DNA of 41,293 nucleotides from Owenweeksia sp. (GTDB taxonomy: Bacteria; Bacteroidota; Bacteroidia; Flavobacteriales; Schleiferiaceae). Shown here piece after piece: positions 31,044-38,707 of this stretch. Within the stretch, counting starts at the first letter, position 1, and each line of letters begins with the position of its first letter. The DNA lies in contig JANQPD010000047.1 of NCBI GenBank assembly GCA_028285465.1, forward strand, positions 1 to 41,293, written 5' to 3'. The notes below the pieces were generated by a model. That model saw nothing but the letters and a program-made list of their open reading frames with translations. It had not been told where the DNA came from and did no database searches. Made by a program: the position numbers and the translations under genes.

Positions 31044-33225
31044 ACTCAAGATTGATCACATTCTTAGCAAACCTGCGCAGGAAAGAACGGTGTTTTTTAA
31101 TATCCCCTAGCACCACATCCATATAATCCGGGGCTACCCCGTTGGCTATCATACGCGATTCTACGGATAACGTATTGGAAAACTCTTTTAACGCAAACGT
31201 ATCTCCTTTCTTCCAACTGCGGTTTACGTTTACACAGTTGATGGCCATATCCGCTTTTTCAACCAGCATTATAGGGTACTGTTCGGAGATTACGGAACTT
31301 ATCATAAAGAAGATGTAATCGTATAGCCTGTGGTTATAAGAAGTGGGGATCAGCTCATCAAATTCTTTGGTATTCAGGAACTCCTTATTTCGCTCATACT
31401 GTGCAAAGTCATAGAACTTATCCACTTTGCCAGATACCTCCCTGTAGGAAACCAACAACACCCTGAAGTTTAAACTTACCAGTTCATTAGCCAGGGTGTG
31501 GGCCGTTAATATCTTGCCTTCTTCTTTACGCGTACTATAGATCAGTACATACTTCGGTTTTTTTTCCGACAGTCCCTGGTGGCGCGTTTGGAGGCGTAAA
31601 TTCTGGCTCATCAAACCGGTAGCATGCTCCTTCAACCAGCCCATATCTACATATTTACTCTCTCCCATGGCACTGAGGTTGGGGTAGGCCCCAAGGAGTT
31701 TCTGACCGGTAAATTCTTCGGCCCGAATGGGGGTTCTAATGGTATTGTCGAAAAATTCCATAACCAGCATAACCGCAAAGGGTACTATAAACCCTACTAC
31801 TCCTGCTATTAAGACCAGAAGCAAGCTTTTCGACCTCAAAGGCTGTAACGGGTAATAAGGCGGTACCGTGATGACCAGGCCGCCCGTACTTAGTGCCTCG
31901 CTTTCCTGGCGCATTAAAGCGTCATTCAAGCTGTTTAACAATTCCAGGTAATTGCGCTCCTGTACATCAATTTCCCGTTCCATCTTGTCTATTTCCGAGC
32001 CTAGAGGAGCAAACTCATCATAAACACGGTTAAAGTAGCGCTTCCTGTTTTGGAAGATCTTAAGTTTGGCCTGGCTTTCATTCAAAGCCAATGTATAGTT
32101 CAACCATTCTTGCAATACATTCCGCACAGGCACCCCTTCGGTTGTTTTGCTGTATTGATAGCGTGTTAACAGGTCTTTATTGATTTCTGCCGTGAGTTGT
32201 TGCTGGCGCTTACGCAGTTTTTTTAATAGCTCCTGATCGTTGATAAATACTTCCAGTTCGGCAACCTTAGAAGTTACATCGCCCAATTCCTGTTTTTTGG
32301 AAAGCACTTCCTGGGCATATTTCAGGATCTCCTTATTCAGGGCAAGCTGCTCTTCCAGCCTCACCAAACTTGCCTCGTTGGCCGCTTTATTGGCAAGTTC
32401 CTTCTGATATTCGTCTTCCATATTCTCTTTCTGTACCGCAATGGATTTTGTCTGTTCTTCATAATTGATGATGCGGTTTTCCGTACGAAAATTTTTGAGT
32501 TTTAGCTCTTTTGCTGCCAGTTTTTGTTCGGCTAAGGCTACTTGTTTCCTGAAATATTCCACTACGTCATTGCCCTGGCCCATCTTTATTTCAGTAAGGC
32601 GTTCTGTAAATACCTGGTTCAGTATCACCAGGGTTTGTTGTGCGATACCCGGATCAGACCAGGTGTAACGGAGTTTAATGAGATCGGAGTTGCTGATCCG
32701 TTCTACACCCACCCTCTCTATAGCTTTATAACTGTATGGAGAAGTCCCGTCAAAAAAAGCCAGCTTCACTTTGTCGCTGGAATAGTTTTCCCGCTTATAC
32801 CGCTGTACATTCTTTAACGTTTGCACGGTATCCCCCTTAACCACCAATGAGTCCTGAAGTATCGGCGGAACCATAAAATTAAGATTCTTCCATGCCTCTA
32901 CTCCTATGTACCGCTCATCTACAGAGTCAAGCATCAGGTGTCGCACCATAAGCTTCTCCCCGGTTAATTCAAGCGTTTGACGACTCCTGATAACGTTGAT
33001 GAGGTTGTCAAAAGCATTCGAAGTAGCAAAATAATCCAGCGTAGCACGCTCTACGGAATTTACATTAAGCCCGGAGGCAATACCTGTGTATATCTCGGTT
33101 TCCGATTCATAGCTCTTCGCCAGATTTCGGGTGAACACAAAAACCATTACAGCAAGCACCAAAGAGGTGAGCAAAAAGATGTTTAAATGGCGGTTAAAAA
33201 TCCTGAAAAACTGGACTAAGCTCAT
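31012..33225 (-). CDS. Wzz/GumC-type polysaccharide co-polymerase with degenerate kinase-like tail
   Basis: The 737-residue inner-membrane protein has an N-terminal Wzz domain with helix 1 at about 16-32 (LNIFLLTSLVLAVMVFVFT). A long periplasmic coiled coil fills about 190-440, and helix 2 (LLLVLIAGVVGFIVPFAVML) lies at about 467-490. The cytoplasmic tail at about 550-700 has the layout of a bacterial tyrosine kinase (YVLIYSTRKEEGKILTAHTL, then FRVLLVSY). However, the Walker A Lys is followed by Ile rather than Thr/Ser, and no terminal Tyr cluster exists. It should set chain length and gate export, but the tail is probably not an active kinase. It is last in the export operon, 3 nt after the TolC-like gene. 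Confidence 0.88.
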   Translation of the reverse strand: MSLVQFFRIFNRHLNIFLLTSLVLAVMVFVFTRNLAKSYESETEIYTGIASGLNVNSVERATLDYFATSNAFDNLINVIRSRQTLELTGEKLMVRHLMLDSVDERYIGVEAWKNLNFMVPPILQDSLVVKGDTVQTLKNVQRYKRENYSSDKVKLAFFDGTSPYSYKAIERVGVERISNSDLIKLRYTWSDPGIAQQTLVILNQVFTERLTEIKMGQGNDVVEYFRKQVALAEQKLAAKELKLKNFRTENRIINYEEQTKSIAVQKENMEDEYQKELANKAANEASLVRLEEQLALNKEILKYAQEVLSKKQELGDVTSKVAELEVFINDQELLKKLRKRQQQLTAEINKDLLTRYQYSKTTEGVPVRNVLQEWLNYTLALNESQAKLKIFQNRKRYFNRVYDEFAPLGSEIDKMEREIDVQERNYLELLNSLNDALMRQESEALSTGGLVITVPPYYPLQPLRSKSLLLVLIAGVVGFIVPFAVMLVMEFFDNTIRTPIRAEEFTGQKLLGAYPNLSAMGESKYVDMGWLKEHATGLMSQNLRLQTRHQGLSEKKPKYVLIYSTRKEEGKILTAHTLANELVSLNFRVLLVSYREVSGKVDKFYDFAQYERNKEFLNTKEFDELIPTSYNHRLYDYIFFMISSVISEQYPIMLVEKADMAINCVNVNRSWKKGDTFALKEFSNTLSVESRMIANGVAPDYMDVVLGDIKKHRSFLRRFAKNVINLEFKSRKLKEDY

Positions 33226-33228
33226 AAA

Positions 33229-34014
33229 TTATTGCTTCTCAAATTTGCTAAAGGGCACTCCCACCAGCCTCTCGAGCTGTGCATATTCGTTGCTGTATTC
33301 GGTTCTTAAATTCTCGTACAACGCGCTGTACTTGGCCTTTAACTCGGTATTCTGGCCCAGTTCATCTAACCCGATCTCTCCGTCTGCGAAGCGTTCCTCG
33401 CTCATCTTTAGAATAAATTCGGCCGACTCCTTTGCTTCGGAATAAATCTGTAAGAGGCGCTTCATGCTCGCCACACGGTTGTAAGAAGTAATAACCCGGT
33501 CTTTGATCAGGTTTTCCATTTCTCTTTTTTTTGCCATCTCTCCCTCCCTGGCTGCCTCTACCGCACGTATGCGGTCCTTCCTTCCGTAAAAAACATCAAG
33601 CGGTACGCGCAGCCCTACCCCCAACTGGTAATTGAGTAAAGCCTGGTTGGTAGAAATGGTATCTCCCGACTGGATCTGGAGCGTACCCAGGTTCCCATAC
33701 CCATAGCGCGCATCCAAAAAGATATTCTCGGTCCATCTCTTTTTTTCCGCGCCCACGAGGTATTCTCTTTCCTTTACCCGGGCCTTGTAATAATCCACCT
33801 CCGGGGAATGCGCAATGGCGCTATCTATCAAAACGGCCAGCGGAGGCAAAAACTCCGTAAGTTCTATGGAGATGGTATCTACGTCTATTATTTTTTGATT
33901 CGTATCCAATGCCGCATCCACACCGGTAGTTACCTGCGCGCTAAGGGATACCTGTACCACCGCCAGTACCAAAAGAAATGAAAACTGTTTCCCTCTCGGG
34001 CTTATTACGCTCAT
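33229..34014 (-). CDS. Short TolC-like outer-membrane protein
   Basis: The 261-residue protein has a signal peptide (FSFLLVLAVVQVSLSAQ) and one copy of the outer-membrane efflux (OEP) repeat. It reads PPLAVLIDSAIAHSPEVDYY, then a short barrel-like stretch (FLDARYGYGNLGTLQIQSGD, then LGVGLRVPLDVFYGRKDRIR). Paired helices at about 155-255 end LERLVGVPF. Classical TolC proteins have two such repeats in about 420-490 residues, so this is about half-size, with no frameshift visible. It is 4 nt after the initiating transferase and 3 nt before the co-polymerase gene. With no Wza-type lipoprotein in the locus, it may provide the outer-membrane exit. Confidence 0.8.
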   Translation of the reverse strand: MSVISPRGKQFSFLLVLAVVQVSLSAQVTTGVDAALDTNQKIIDVDTISIELTEFLPPLAVLIDSAIAHSPEVDYYKARVKEREYLVGAEKKRWTENIFLDARYGYGNLGTLQIQSGDTISTNQALLNYQLGVGLRVPLDVFYGRKDRIRAVEAAREGEMAKKREMENLIKDRVITSYNRVASMKRLLQIYSEAKESAEFILKMSEERFADGEIGLDELGQNTELKAKYSALYENLRTEYSNEYAQLERLVGVPFSKFEKQ

Positions 34015-34018
34015 ATAC

Positions 34019-35167
34019 CTATACGTTTTCCTTTTGAAACAATGCAGGCACTGTCTTCAAAATCAACTTAATATCGTTCCAGAAGCTAAAATTCTTTGCA
34101 TACTGATTGTCAAGGGCTTTTCGCTCTTCCTCGCTCATCTCGCCTTTCCCTCTTTTTTCTACCTGCCAAAGCCCGGTAATACCGGCCGGAGCCAAAAAAC
34201 GCTCTCCCCAATCATCACTTGTCAATTGTTCGGCTTCGTATAAAGGCAAGGGCCTGTTCCCTACGATCGACATATCTCCTTTTAATACGTTAATCAGCTG
34301 AGGAAGCTCATCGATACTGGTGTTTCGAATAAAGTGCCCTACTTTGGTTATGCGGGGGTCATTTTTGAACTTTACAAAGGTTCCCGCAGCTTGTTGGCGC
34401 TTTAGCTCAAGGTATTCCTCTTCACTCATTTCTGTACCATCTTTGTAAATAAGCGTAACCTTGTCGTCCTTCGCCCGGGTTTTATTCTTTTTAGGTCCTT
34501 CATTTTCAGAAGATTCCGAAGCATACTGGTTTAGGTGAGACAATTCTTTTATACGCTTGTCCGCATCGGTATACATGCTTCTTAATTTATAGAAGTCGAA
34601 AACCTTATAGCCCGTGCCTACCCGCTTGGATTTGTACCAGAAAGGCCCTTTTGATTCTAACTTGATGGCAATGATAACCAGGATGAGTACAGGCGATATC
34701 ACCAACAACGCTATGCCCGCAACAACTATATCAAACAAGCGCTTTGCCAGGGGGATCTTATACTCTGTAACCCTTTTTTTCTTGCGTTGCCGCTCAATGC
34801 GGTTGGCCAGCATTTCCTTATAAAAATCCGCTTTGCTTACCAATGAGGCCGGATCAAAATCTTCTTCGAGCAGTTCGGATATGCCCTCTTTTAAAAAACC
34901 CGTTTTCCGGGATCTTGTAAAATGATCGTCAATGATCATAAAGGGCAGGCGGTTATGGCGCAATATACTTTTGTAGCGGTCGTATATGCCATCCCCATCA
35001 AGACCTCTCAGTTTGTACTCACTCACTACAAGGTCATACTGATGCAACTCAGATTCAAGATTGTCAAAAGCCACCACATTTTTAGCTTGTGTCAACGCCA
35101 GTCCCTCGGTAGTCTGCAATTTTTGCAATCTATCTTCTCTTTCTCCTATGTACAGTAGGCGGATCAA
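34019..35167 (-). CDS. Initiating sugar-phosphate transferase with N-terminal pseudo-receiver, TTG start
   Basis: The 382-residue protein joins a degenerate receiver fold (about 1-118) to a polyprenyl-phosphate sugar-1-phosphate transferase (Bac_transf, about 135-380). In the receiver the phospho-Asp is Glu50 (YDLVVSEYKLRGLDG), the acidic pair is lost (YIGERED) and the Lys-Pro motif is Glu-Asp (ELLEEDFDPASL). The transferase part has a membrane helix/re-entrant segment (KRLFDIVVAGIALLVISPVL), KSKRVG, FYKLRSM, TSIDELPQLINVLKGDMSIV with the catalytic Asp-Glu, and GITGLWQV. An unusual charged insert lies at about 203-265. It would load the first sugar phosphate onto undecaprenyl phosphate. TTG overlaps the upstream TGA (TTGA), so translation is coupled to the receiver gene. 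Confidence 0.88.
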   Translation of the reverse strand: MIRLLYIGEREDRLQKLQTTEGLALTQAKNVVAFDNLESELHQYDLVVSEYKLRGLDGDGIYDRYKSILRHNRLPFMIIDDHFTRSRKTGFLKEGISELLEEDFDPASLVSKADFYKEMLANRIERQRKKKRVTEYKIPLAKRLFDIVVAGIALLVISPVLILVIIAIKLESKGPFWYKSKRVGTGYKVFDFYKLRSMYTDADKRIKELSHLNQYASESSENEGPKKNKTRAKDDKVTLIYKDGTEMSEEEYLELKRQQAAGTFVKFKNDPRITKVGHFIRNTSIDELPQLINVLKGDMSIVGNRPLPLYEAEQLTSDDWGERFLAPAGITGLWQVEKRGKGEMSEEERKALDNQYAKNFSFWNDIKLILKTVPALFQKENV

Positions 35168-35535
35168 GATTTTAAACGGATTAGGTTGTCGATGCGCAAA
35201 CCCAGTTCCTCAGGATTGAAGGGCTTTATCAGATAATCGTTTGCTCCCAGTTTCAAGCACCTTATGCGCTCGGAAGAGCTTTCTTCACCTGAAAGGACGA
35301 TAAGGGGAAGGTCACTGAAAAAGGCGCTCTCCCTTACTTTGGCAATATACTCAAAGCCATCTATTTCAGGCATGTTCAGGTCGGCTACCACCGCATCCGG
35401 TATATTGCCGGAGTACATCCATTCCAAAGCTTCTTTACCGTTCTCCAGTGATACCACTTCATATTTCTGCTTCAGGATCTGTTCCAGAAGCTTCCGCATA
35501 ATAGGTTCATCGTCAATAATGAGTATTTGTTTCAT
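35164..35535 (-). CDS. Stand-alone receiver protein
   Basis: A 123-residue single-domain response regulator with all key residues: acidic pair in LIIDDEP, phospho-Asp 52 in VVADLNMPEIDG, Ser in LIVLSGEES and Lys in YLIKPFNPEEL. It has no output domain, so it acts as a CheY-like diffusible protein or a phosphorelay intermediate. It lies between an Hpt gene (14 nt upstream) and the initiating transferase, whose TTG start overlaps its stop. An obvious hypothesis is that it controls the transferase or passes phosphate to Hpt. Confidence 0.93.
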   Translation of the reverse strand: MKQILIIDDEPIMRKLLEQILKQKYEVVSLENGKEALEWMYSGNIPDAVVADLNMPEIDGFEYIAKVRESAFFSDLPLIVLSGEESSSERIRCLKLGANDYLIKPFNPEELGLRIDNLIRLKS

Positions 35536-35549
35536 GCGTGTATCGTTGG

Positions 35550-35891
35550 TTAAGCCCTCAATTCCCTTAGTTGATCGAATACCACCTCCAGGGTTTCTCT
35601 TAGTTTCTCGATCTCCTCTTTCAACTCTGCATCGTCCTGCTCGGCTTTACCCTTGTTTTCAATGCTTCTTACGGTTGTTGTGATCGGGGTAATGCCGAAT
35701 AAGTCAATGTTAGGTTTGATCTTATGCGCTATGGCACCAACCTGGACCAGGTTCCCATCATTATATTGATCTTGTAGTTCCTGGATCTGCTGAGGGGTAT
35801 GCTCCAAGAAAGTGTCCACCATGCTCATCACAAAGTCCATGCTTCCCCCGGCAAGTTCTTCCAGTTGGCTTAAATCATAAATTTTTGACAT
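35550..35891 (-). CDS. Hpt phosphotransfer protein
   Basis: The 113-residue helical protein has the Hpt signature: FVMSMVDTFLEHTPQQIQEL, then the phospho-His motif GAIAHKIKPNIDLFG with His56, and VRSIENKGK. Hpt proteins shuttle phosphate between receivers in multistep relays. It is placed between the sigma-54 regulator (17 nt upstream) and the stand-alone receiver (14 nt downstream). No histidine kinase is encoded in this operon; the hybrid kinase at 3349-5019 is one possible donor, as it ends in a receiver, but this is inference. Confidence 0.9.
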   Translation of the reverse strand: MSKIYDLSQLEELAGGSMDFVMSMVDTFLEHTPQQIQELQDQYNDGNLVQVGAIAHKIKPNIDLFGITPITTTVRSIENKGKAEQDDAELKEEIEKLRETLEVVFDQLRELRA

Positions 35892-35908
35892 GATCTGAAA
35901 TTTGGTCG

Positions 35909-37255
35909 TTATATATCGAGTTCATTGTTCTGCACCATGCGGTAGATGGTGCTTTTACCTATCTCCAGTTTTTTGGCTACCTGTACTACGTTTTTATCGT
36001 ACCGGTCTAAAAAATGCTGAATGATCTTCCGGTTGTACTCTTTTAAAGTGGTTTCTTCCAACAGCATTTCATTAACGGAGCTGGTAGAGTTAAAGCTGAT
36101 GTCTTCTCCTTCTATCTGGCCTTCATCAGCCAATACGGCCGCTAGTTCCACTACCGCTTTTAACTCACGCACATTGCCGGGCCAGTGGTAGGATTGCAGT
36201 TTTTTTTGTGCATCACTACTCAAACCCACCTTCCCCATCCGGTTTTCTTTGGCAAAGGCATCTACAAAATGCTTGGCCAACAAAATGATGTCGTTCCCCC
36301 TGTCTCTTAAGGGAGGCAGCTCAATAGGAAGCCCTAGAAGGCGGTAATAAAGGTCTTCCCTGAAGTTGCCTTTCTTCACTTCTTCCGCGAGGTTCCGGTG
36401 TGTAGCTACAAGTATGCGTGCATTGATCTTGATGACCTGGTTGCTTCCGATGCGCGTTACTTCCTTTTCCTGCAGCACCCTCAGAAGTTTAGCCTGCAGT
36501 TGCGTATCCATTTCCCCGATTTCATCCAAAAAAATAGTACCTCCCGAGGCTTCTTCAAACTTACCCACTCGCTTGTTCAGCGCTCCTGTAAATGCTCCTT
36601 TTTCGTGCCCGAAGAGTTCGCTCTCAAGAAGGTCCTTTGGAATAGCCGCTATGTTTACGGCAATCAGGGGCTTGTTGTTGTTTATAGAATTATAGTGTAT
36701 GGCCTTAGCCACCAATTCCTTACCCGTTCCTGTTTCTCCTGTAATGGATACGGTAATGTTTGTGCGGGCCGCTTTTTCAATAAGCTTAAAAACCCGTTTT
36801 ATAGCCGGGCTATTGCCCTTGATGTTTGAGAAATCATACTTAGACGTTACCTCCTCACGCAAACGGTCCAGTTCCTGGCGCAGCTCGGTATTTTCCCGGA
36901 TGTTGTTGGTCGCCTTCCACATGCGGTCCTTCGCATTCTCGTCTTTAACGATATAGTCATAGGCCCCTTCACGCAACAATTCCACAGCTGTGCTCACATC
37001 TTCCTGTCCGCTTACGATAACCACGGGCAAGTCGGGGTGGCTTTGTTTTATTCTCCGCAGCACGTCAATTCCGGTAAAGTTGGGAAGGCTGTAATCAAGA
37101 AAGATCACTCCAGGCTTTAAGTGTAGATTATCCAGACATTGTTTGCCGTCATGAAAGACTTTTACTTCATTATCCGGATTGAGCGACAAGTGGTGATGCA
37201 TCATTTTTGCATACAACTCGTTGTCTTCCACTACAAAAATCTTAAGGATTTCCAT
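35909..37255 (-). CDS. NtrC-type sigma-54-dependent response regulator
   Basis: The 448-residue protein has a receiver (about 4-118) with phospho-Asp 54 in VIFLDYSLPNFTG and a Lys in YIVKDENAKD. The AAA+ sigma-54-activator domain (about 145-380) has Walker A GETGTGKE, ESELFGHEKGAFTGAL containing the sigma-54-contacting GAFTGA, Walker B GGTIFLDEIGEM and the arginine-finger region YYRLLGLPIELPPLRDR. A Fis-type HTH (about 410-448) ends LEIGKSTIYRMVQNNEL. It activates sigma-54 promoters, probably of polysaccharide genes; I saw no clear -24/-12 element in the intergenic gaps here. A 21-bp inverted repeat lies upstream of its start. Confidence 0.95.
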   Translation of the reverse strand: MEILKIFVVEDNELYAKMMHHHLSLNPDNEVKVFHDGKQCLDNLHLKPGVIFLDYSLPNFTGIDVLRRIKQSHPDLPVVIVSGQEDVSTAVELLREGAYDYIVKDENAKDRMWKATNNIRENTELRQELDRLREEVTSKYDFSNIKGNSPAIKRVFKLIEKAARTNITVSITGETGTGKELVAKAIHYNSINNNKPLIAVNIAAIPKDLLESELFGHEKGAFTGALNKRVGKFEEASGGTIFLDEIGEMDTQLQAKLLRVLQEKEVTRIGSNQVIKINARILVATHRNLAEEVKKGNFREDLYYRLLGLPIELPPLRDRGNDIILLAKHFVDAFAKENRMGKVGLSSDAQKKLQSYHWPGNVRELKAVVELAAVLADEGQIEGEDISFNSTSSVNEMLLEETTLKEYNRKIIQHFLDRYDKNVVQVAKKLEIGKSTIYRMVQNNELDI

Positions 37256-37293
37256 TTTAAGGATTTACGTTGGAAAGATATTGTTTATTCCTA

Positions 37294-37314
37294 AAATTGG
37301 AAAAATTCCAATTT
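37294..37314. promoter_or_regulatory. Perfect inverted repeat upstream of the sigma-54 regulator
   Basis: AAATTGGAA (37294-37302) and TTCCAATTT (37306-37314) are perfect inverted 9-mers with a 3-nt AAA centre. The site is in the 70-nt gap between the flippase stop and the NtrC-type gene, about 40 nt before its ATG. A weak -7-like TATCTTTC (minus strand, 37280-37273) would place the repeat over the -33 region, as for an operator. It lacks a T-run on a GC-rich stem, so a terminator is unlikely. Confidence 0.6.
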
Positions 37315-37325
37315 ATCAATTTCAC

Positions 37326-38651
37326 CTACTTGCCAACATACTTTTTAACAAGACGCACAACTTCTCCGGTCCCCGCTTTTAAAAGGATCAGAGGTCTGAA
37401 AGGAATCGTATCGCGCAAGAAAACAAAGCCAAAAACAATACCGGTAGCGAAGGTGATAATGGATACAAAAGCAACCCAGGCAATGTTATCCGTATAGTGT
37501 ACTACAATCAGGTCTCCAATTACATTGGCCGCCAGCATGGCCAGCACTTTGTAAAAGTTTAAGTGCGGCCGATGCAGCACATCAAGTGCTATTCCGCTAA
37601 AGCGATCCAAAGGAGTAAGCGCGGTGTAAACCGCAAAGATCCGCAGTATGTTGGCGGCATTGGCATATTCTGCTCCTCCCAGCAATACCACCAGGGGTTC
37701 GGCAAAGAGAAAGGTGAGGATGCTAACCGGGATAAGCAATATGGTACTAAAGCCTGCGCTCACCTCGAATTCTCGCTCAAATGTATCTTTTTCCCCCTGC
37801 GTATATTTCTTTGCCAAGGTGGGAAAGGCCAGTGAGACCAGTGCCTGTAAGGGAATATCAAATAAGCCGATAAGGCGTTCGGCCACCATATACACCGCAT
37901 TTGCGGCAGGTCCGAGGAATGAAACGATGATAAACGTATCTGAACTTCGCAATAAATTACTGCCGATCAACGTACCCATGCTGTATTTACCAAAATTGAG
38001 CAGGGAGCGGCTCGTTTGTTTTGTAGCCCTTCTAAAAAAGTGCAGTTTCCCCCACTTGCGTATCAGCACAAGAAGGGTAGCGAGCAGATTGGCGCCAAAG
38101 TATACCACAAACACAAACCAAAGCCCCATGTCCAGGAAATATTCCAATACCACTCCTGCGAAAAAAGCACCTTGTACGAGAAAACGTATCCACACAATGC
38201 GGTCGAAACGCAGATAAGCATTTAGTATCCAGGTGGCTATGGTGTGGGGGACACTTGCAAAAGCGAGGGCTGTAAACCATTGCGCTACAAGTAAGTAGCC
38301 CAATTCTCCCTTGGCTTTGTATATGAAATAAAAAATGGGGCTAACCACCACCGCCGCAATCAGTGTGATAAGCAAGCTAAGGCGCCAACCGGAACCAATT
38401 ACCCTTGCGGCTTCTTCTTCCTCATTACATTCCGCAATGGCCTTTATCATGGCCGAGCTCAACAAGCCGGAACGCAGCATGTCAAAAAGCGTAAAACTGG
38501 CAATGAAGAATCCCCAAAATCCAAAATCGTCTTGCGAAAGCGAACGGGCCAACAAGCTAAAAGTAACTAAACCTAATATGGCAGATGTGCCACTGCTGAG
38601 GAGAGAAAGGAATTTGTTGGTTTTAACCAGTTCTTTGATTCTTGCTATCAA
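37326..38651 (-). CDS. Wzx-type polysaccharide flippase, TTG start
   Basis: The 441-residue membrane protein has about twelve to fourteen hydrophobic helices and the Wzx/MOP pattern. FLSLLSSGTSAILGLVTFSL and LARSLSQDDFGFWGFFIASF are at the N-terminus. LLNFGKYSMGTLIGSNLLRS and VYMVAERLIGLFDIPLQALV are in the middle, and FAEPLVVLLGGAEYANAANI is in the second half. Such proteins flip undecaprenyl-linked repeat units to the periplasm. No ATG occurs in the first 50 codons, so TTG at 38651 is used, with a promoter-like TTG-20 nt-TAAATTTA upstream. It heads the leftward export/signalling operon and is 70 nt from the NtrC-type gene. Confidence 0.88.
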   Translation of the reverse strand: MIARIKELVKTNKFLSLLSSGTSAILGLVTFSLLARSLSQDDFGFWGFFIASFTLFDMLRSGLLSSAMIKAIAECNEEEEAARVIGSGWRLSLLITLIAAVVVSPIFYFIYKAKGELGYLLVAQWFTALAFASVPHTIATWILNAYLRFDRIVWIRFLVQGAFFAGVVLEYFLDMGLWFVFVVYFGANLLATLLVLIRKWGKLHFFRRATKQTSRSLLNFGKYSMGTLIGSNLLRSSDTFIIVSFLGPAANAVYMVAERLIGLFDIPLQALVSLAFPTLAKKYTQGEKDTFEREFEVSAGFSTILLIPVSILTFLFAEPLVVLLGGAEYANAANILRIFAVYTALTPLDRFSGIALDVLHRPHLNFYKVLAMLAANVIGDLIVVHYTDNIAWVAFVSIITFATGIVFGFVFLRDTIPFRPLILLKAGTGEVVRLVKKYVGK

Positions 38652-38662
38652 AGTGCTTTACC

Positions 38663-38693
38663 TAAATTTATCGCGCTAATGTAGCACAATCAA
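38663..38693 (-). promoter_or_regulatory. Candidate promoter of the flippase-led operon
   Basis: On the minus strand TTG (38693-38691), 20 nt, then TAAATTTA (38670-38663), one mismatch from TAnnTTTG. TAAATTTA is self-complementary and could also act as the -7 box of the divergent glycosyltransferase at 38708, with TTG at 38642-38644 18 nt upstream. Confidence 0.45.
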
Positions 38694-38707
38694 AATTCAG
38701 AAACGGG

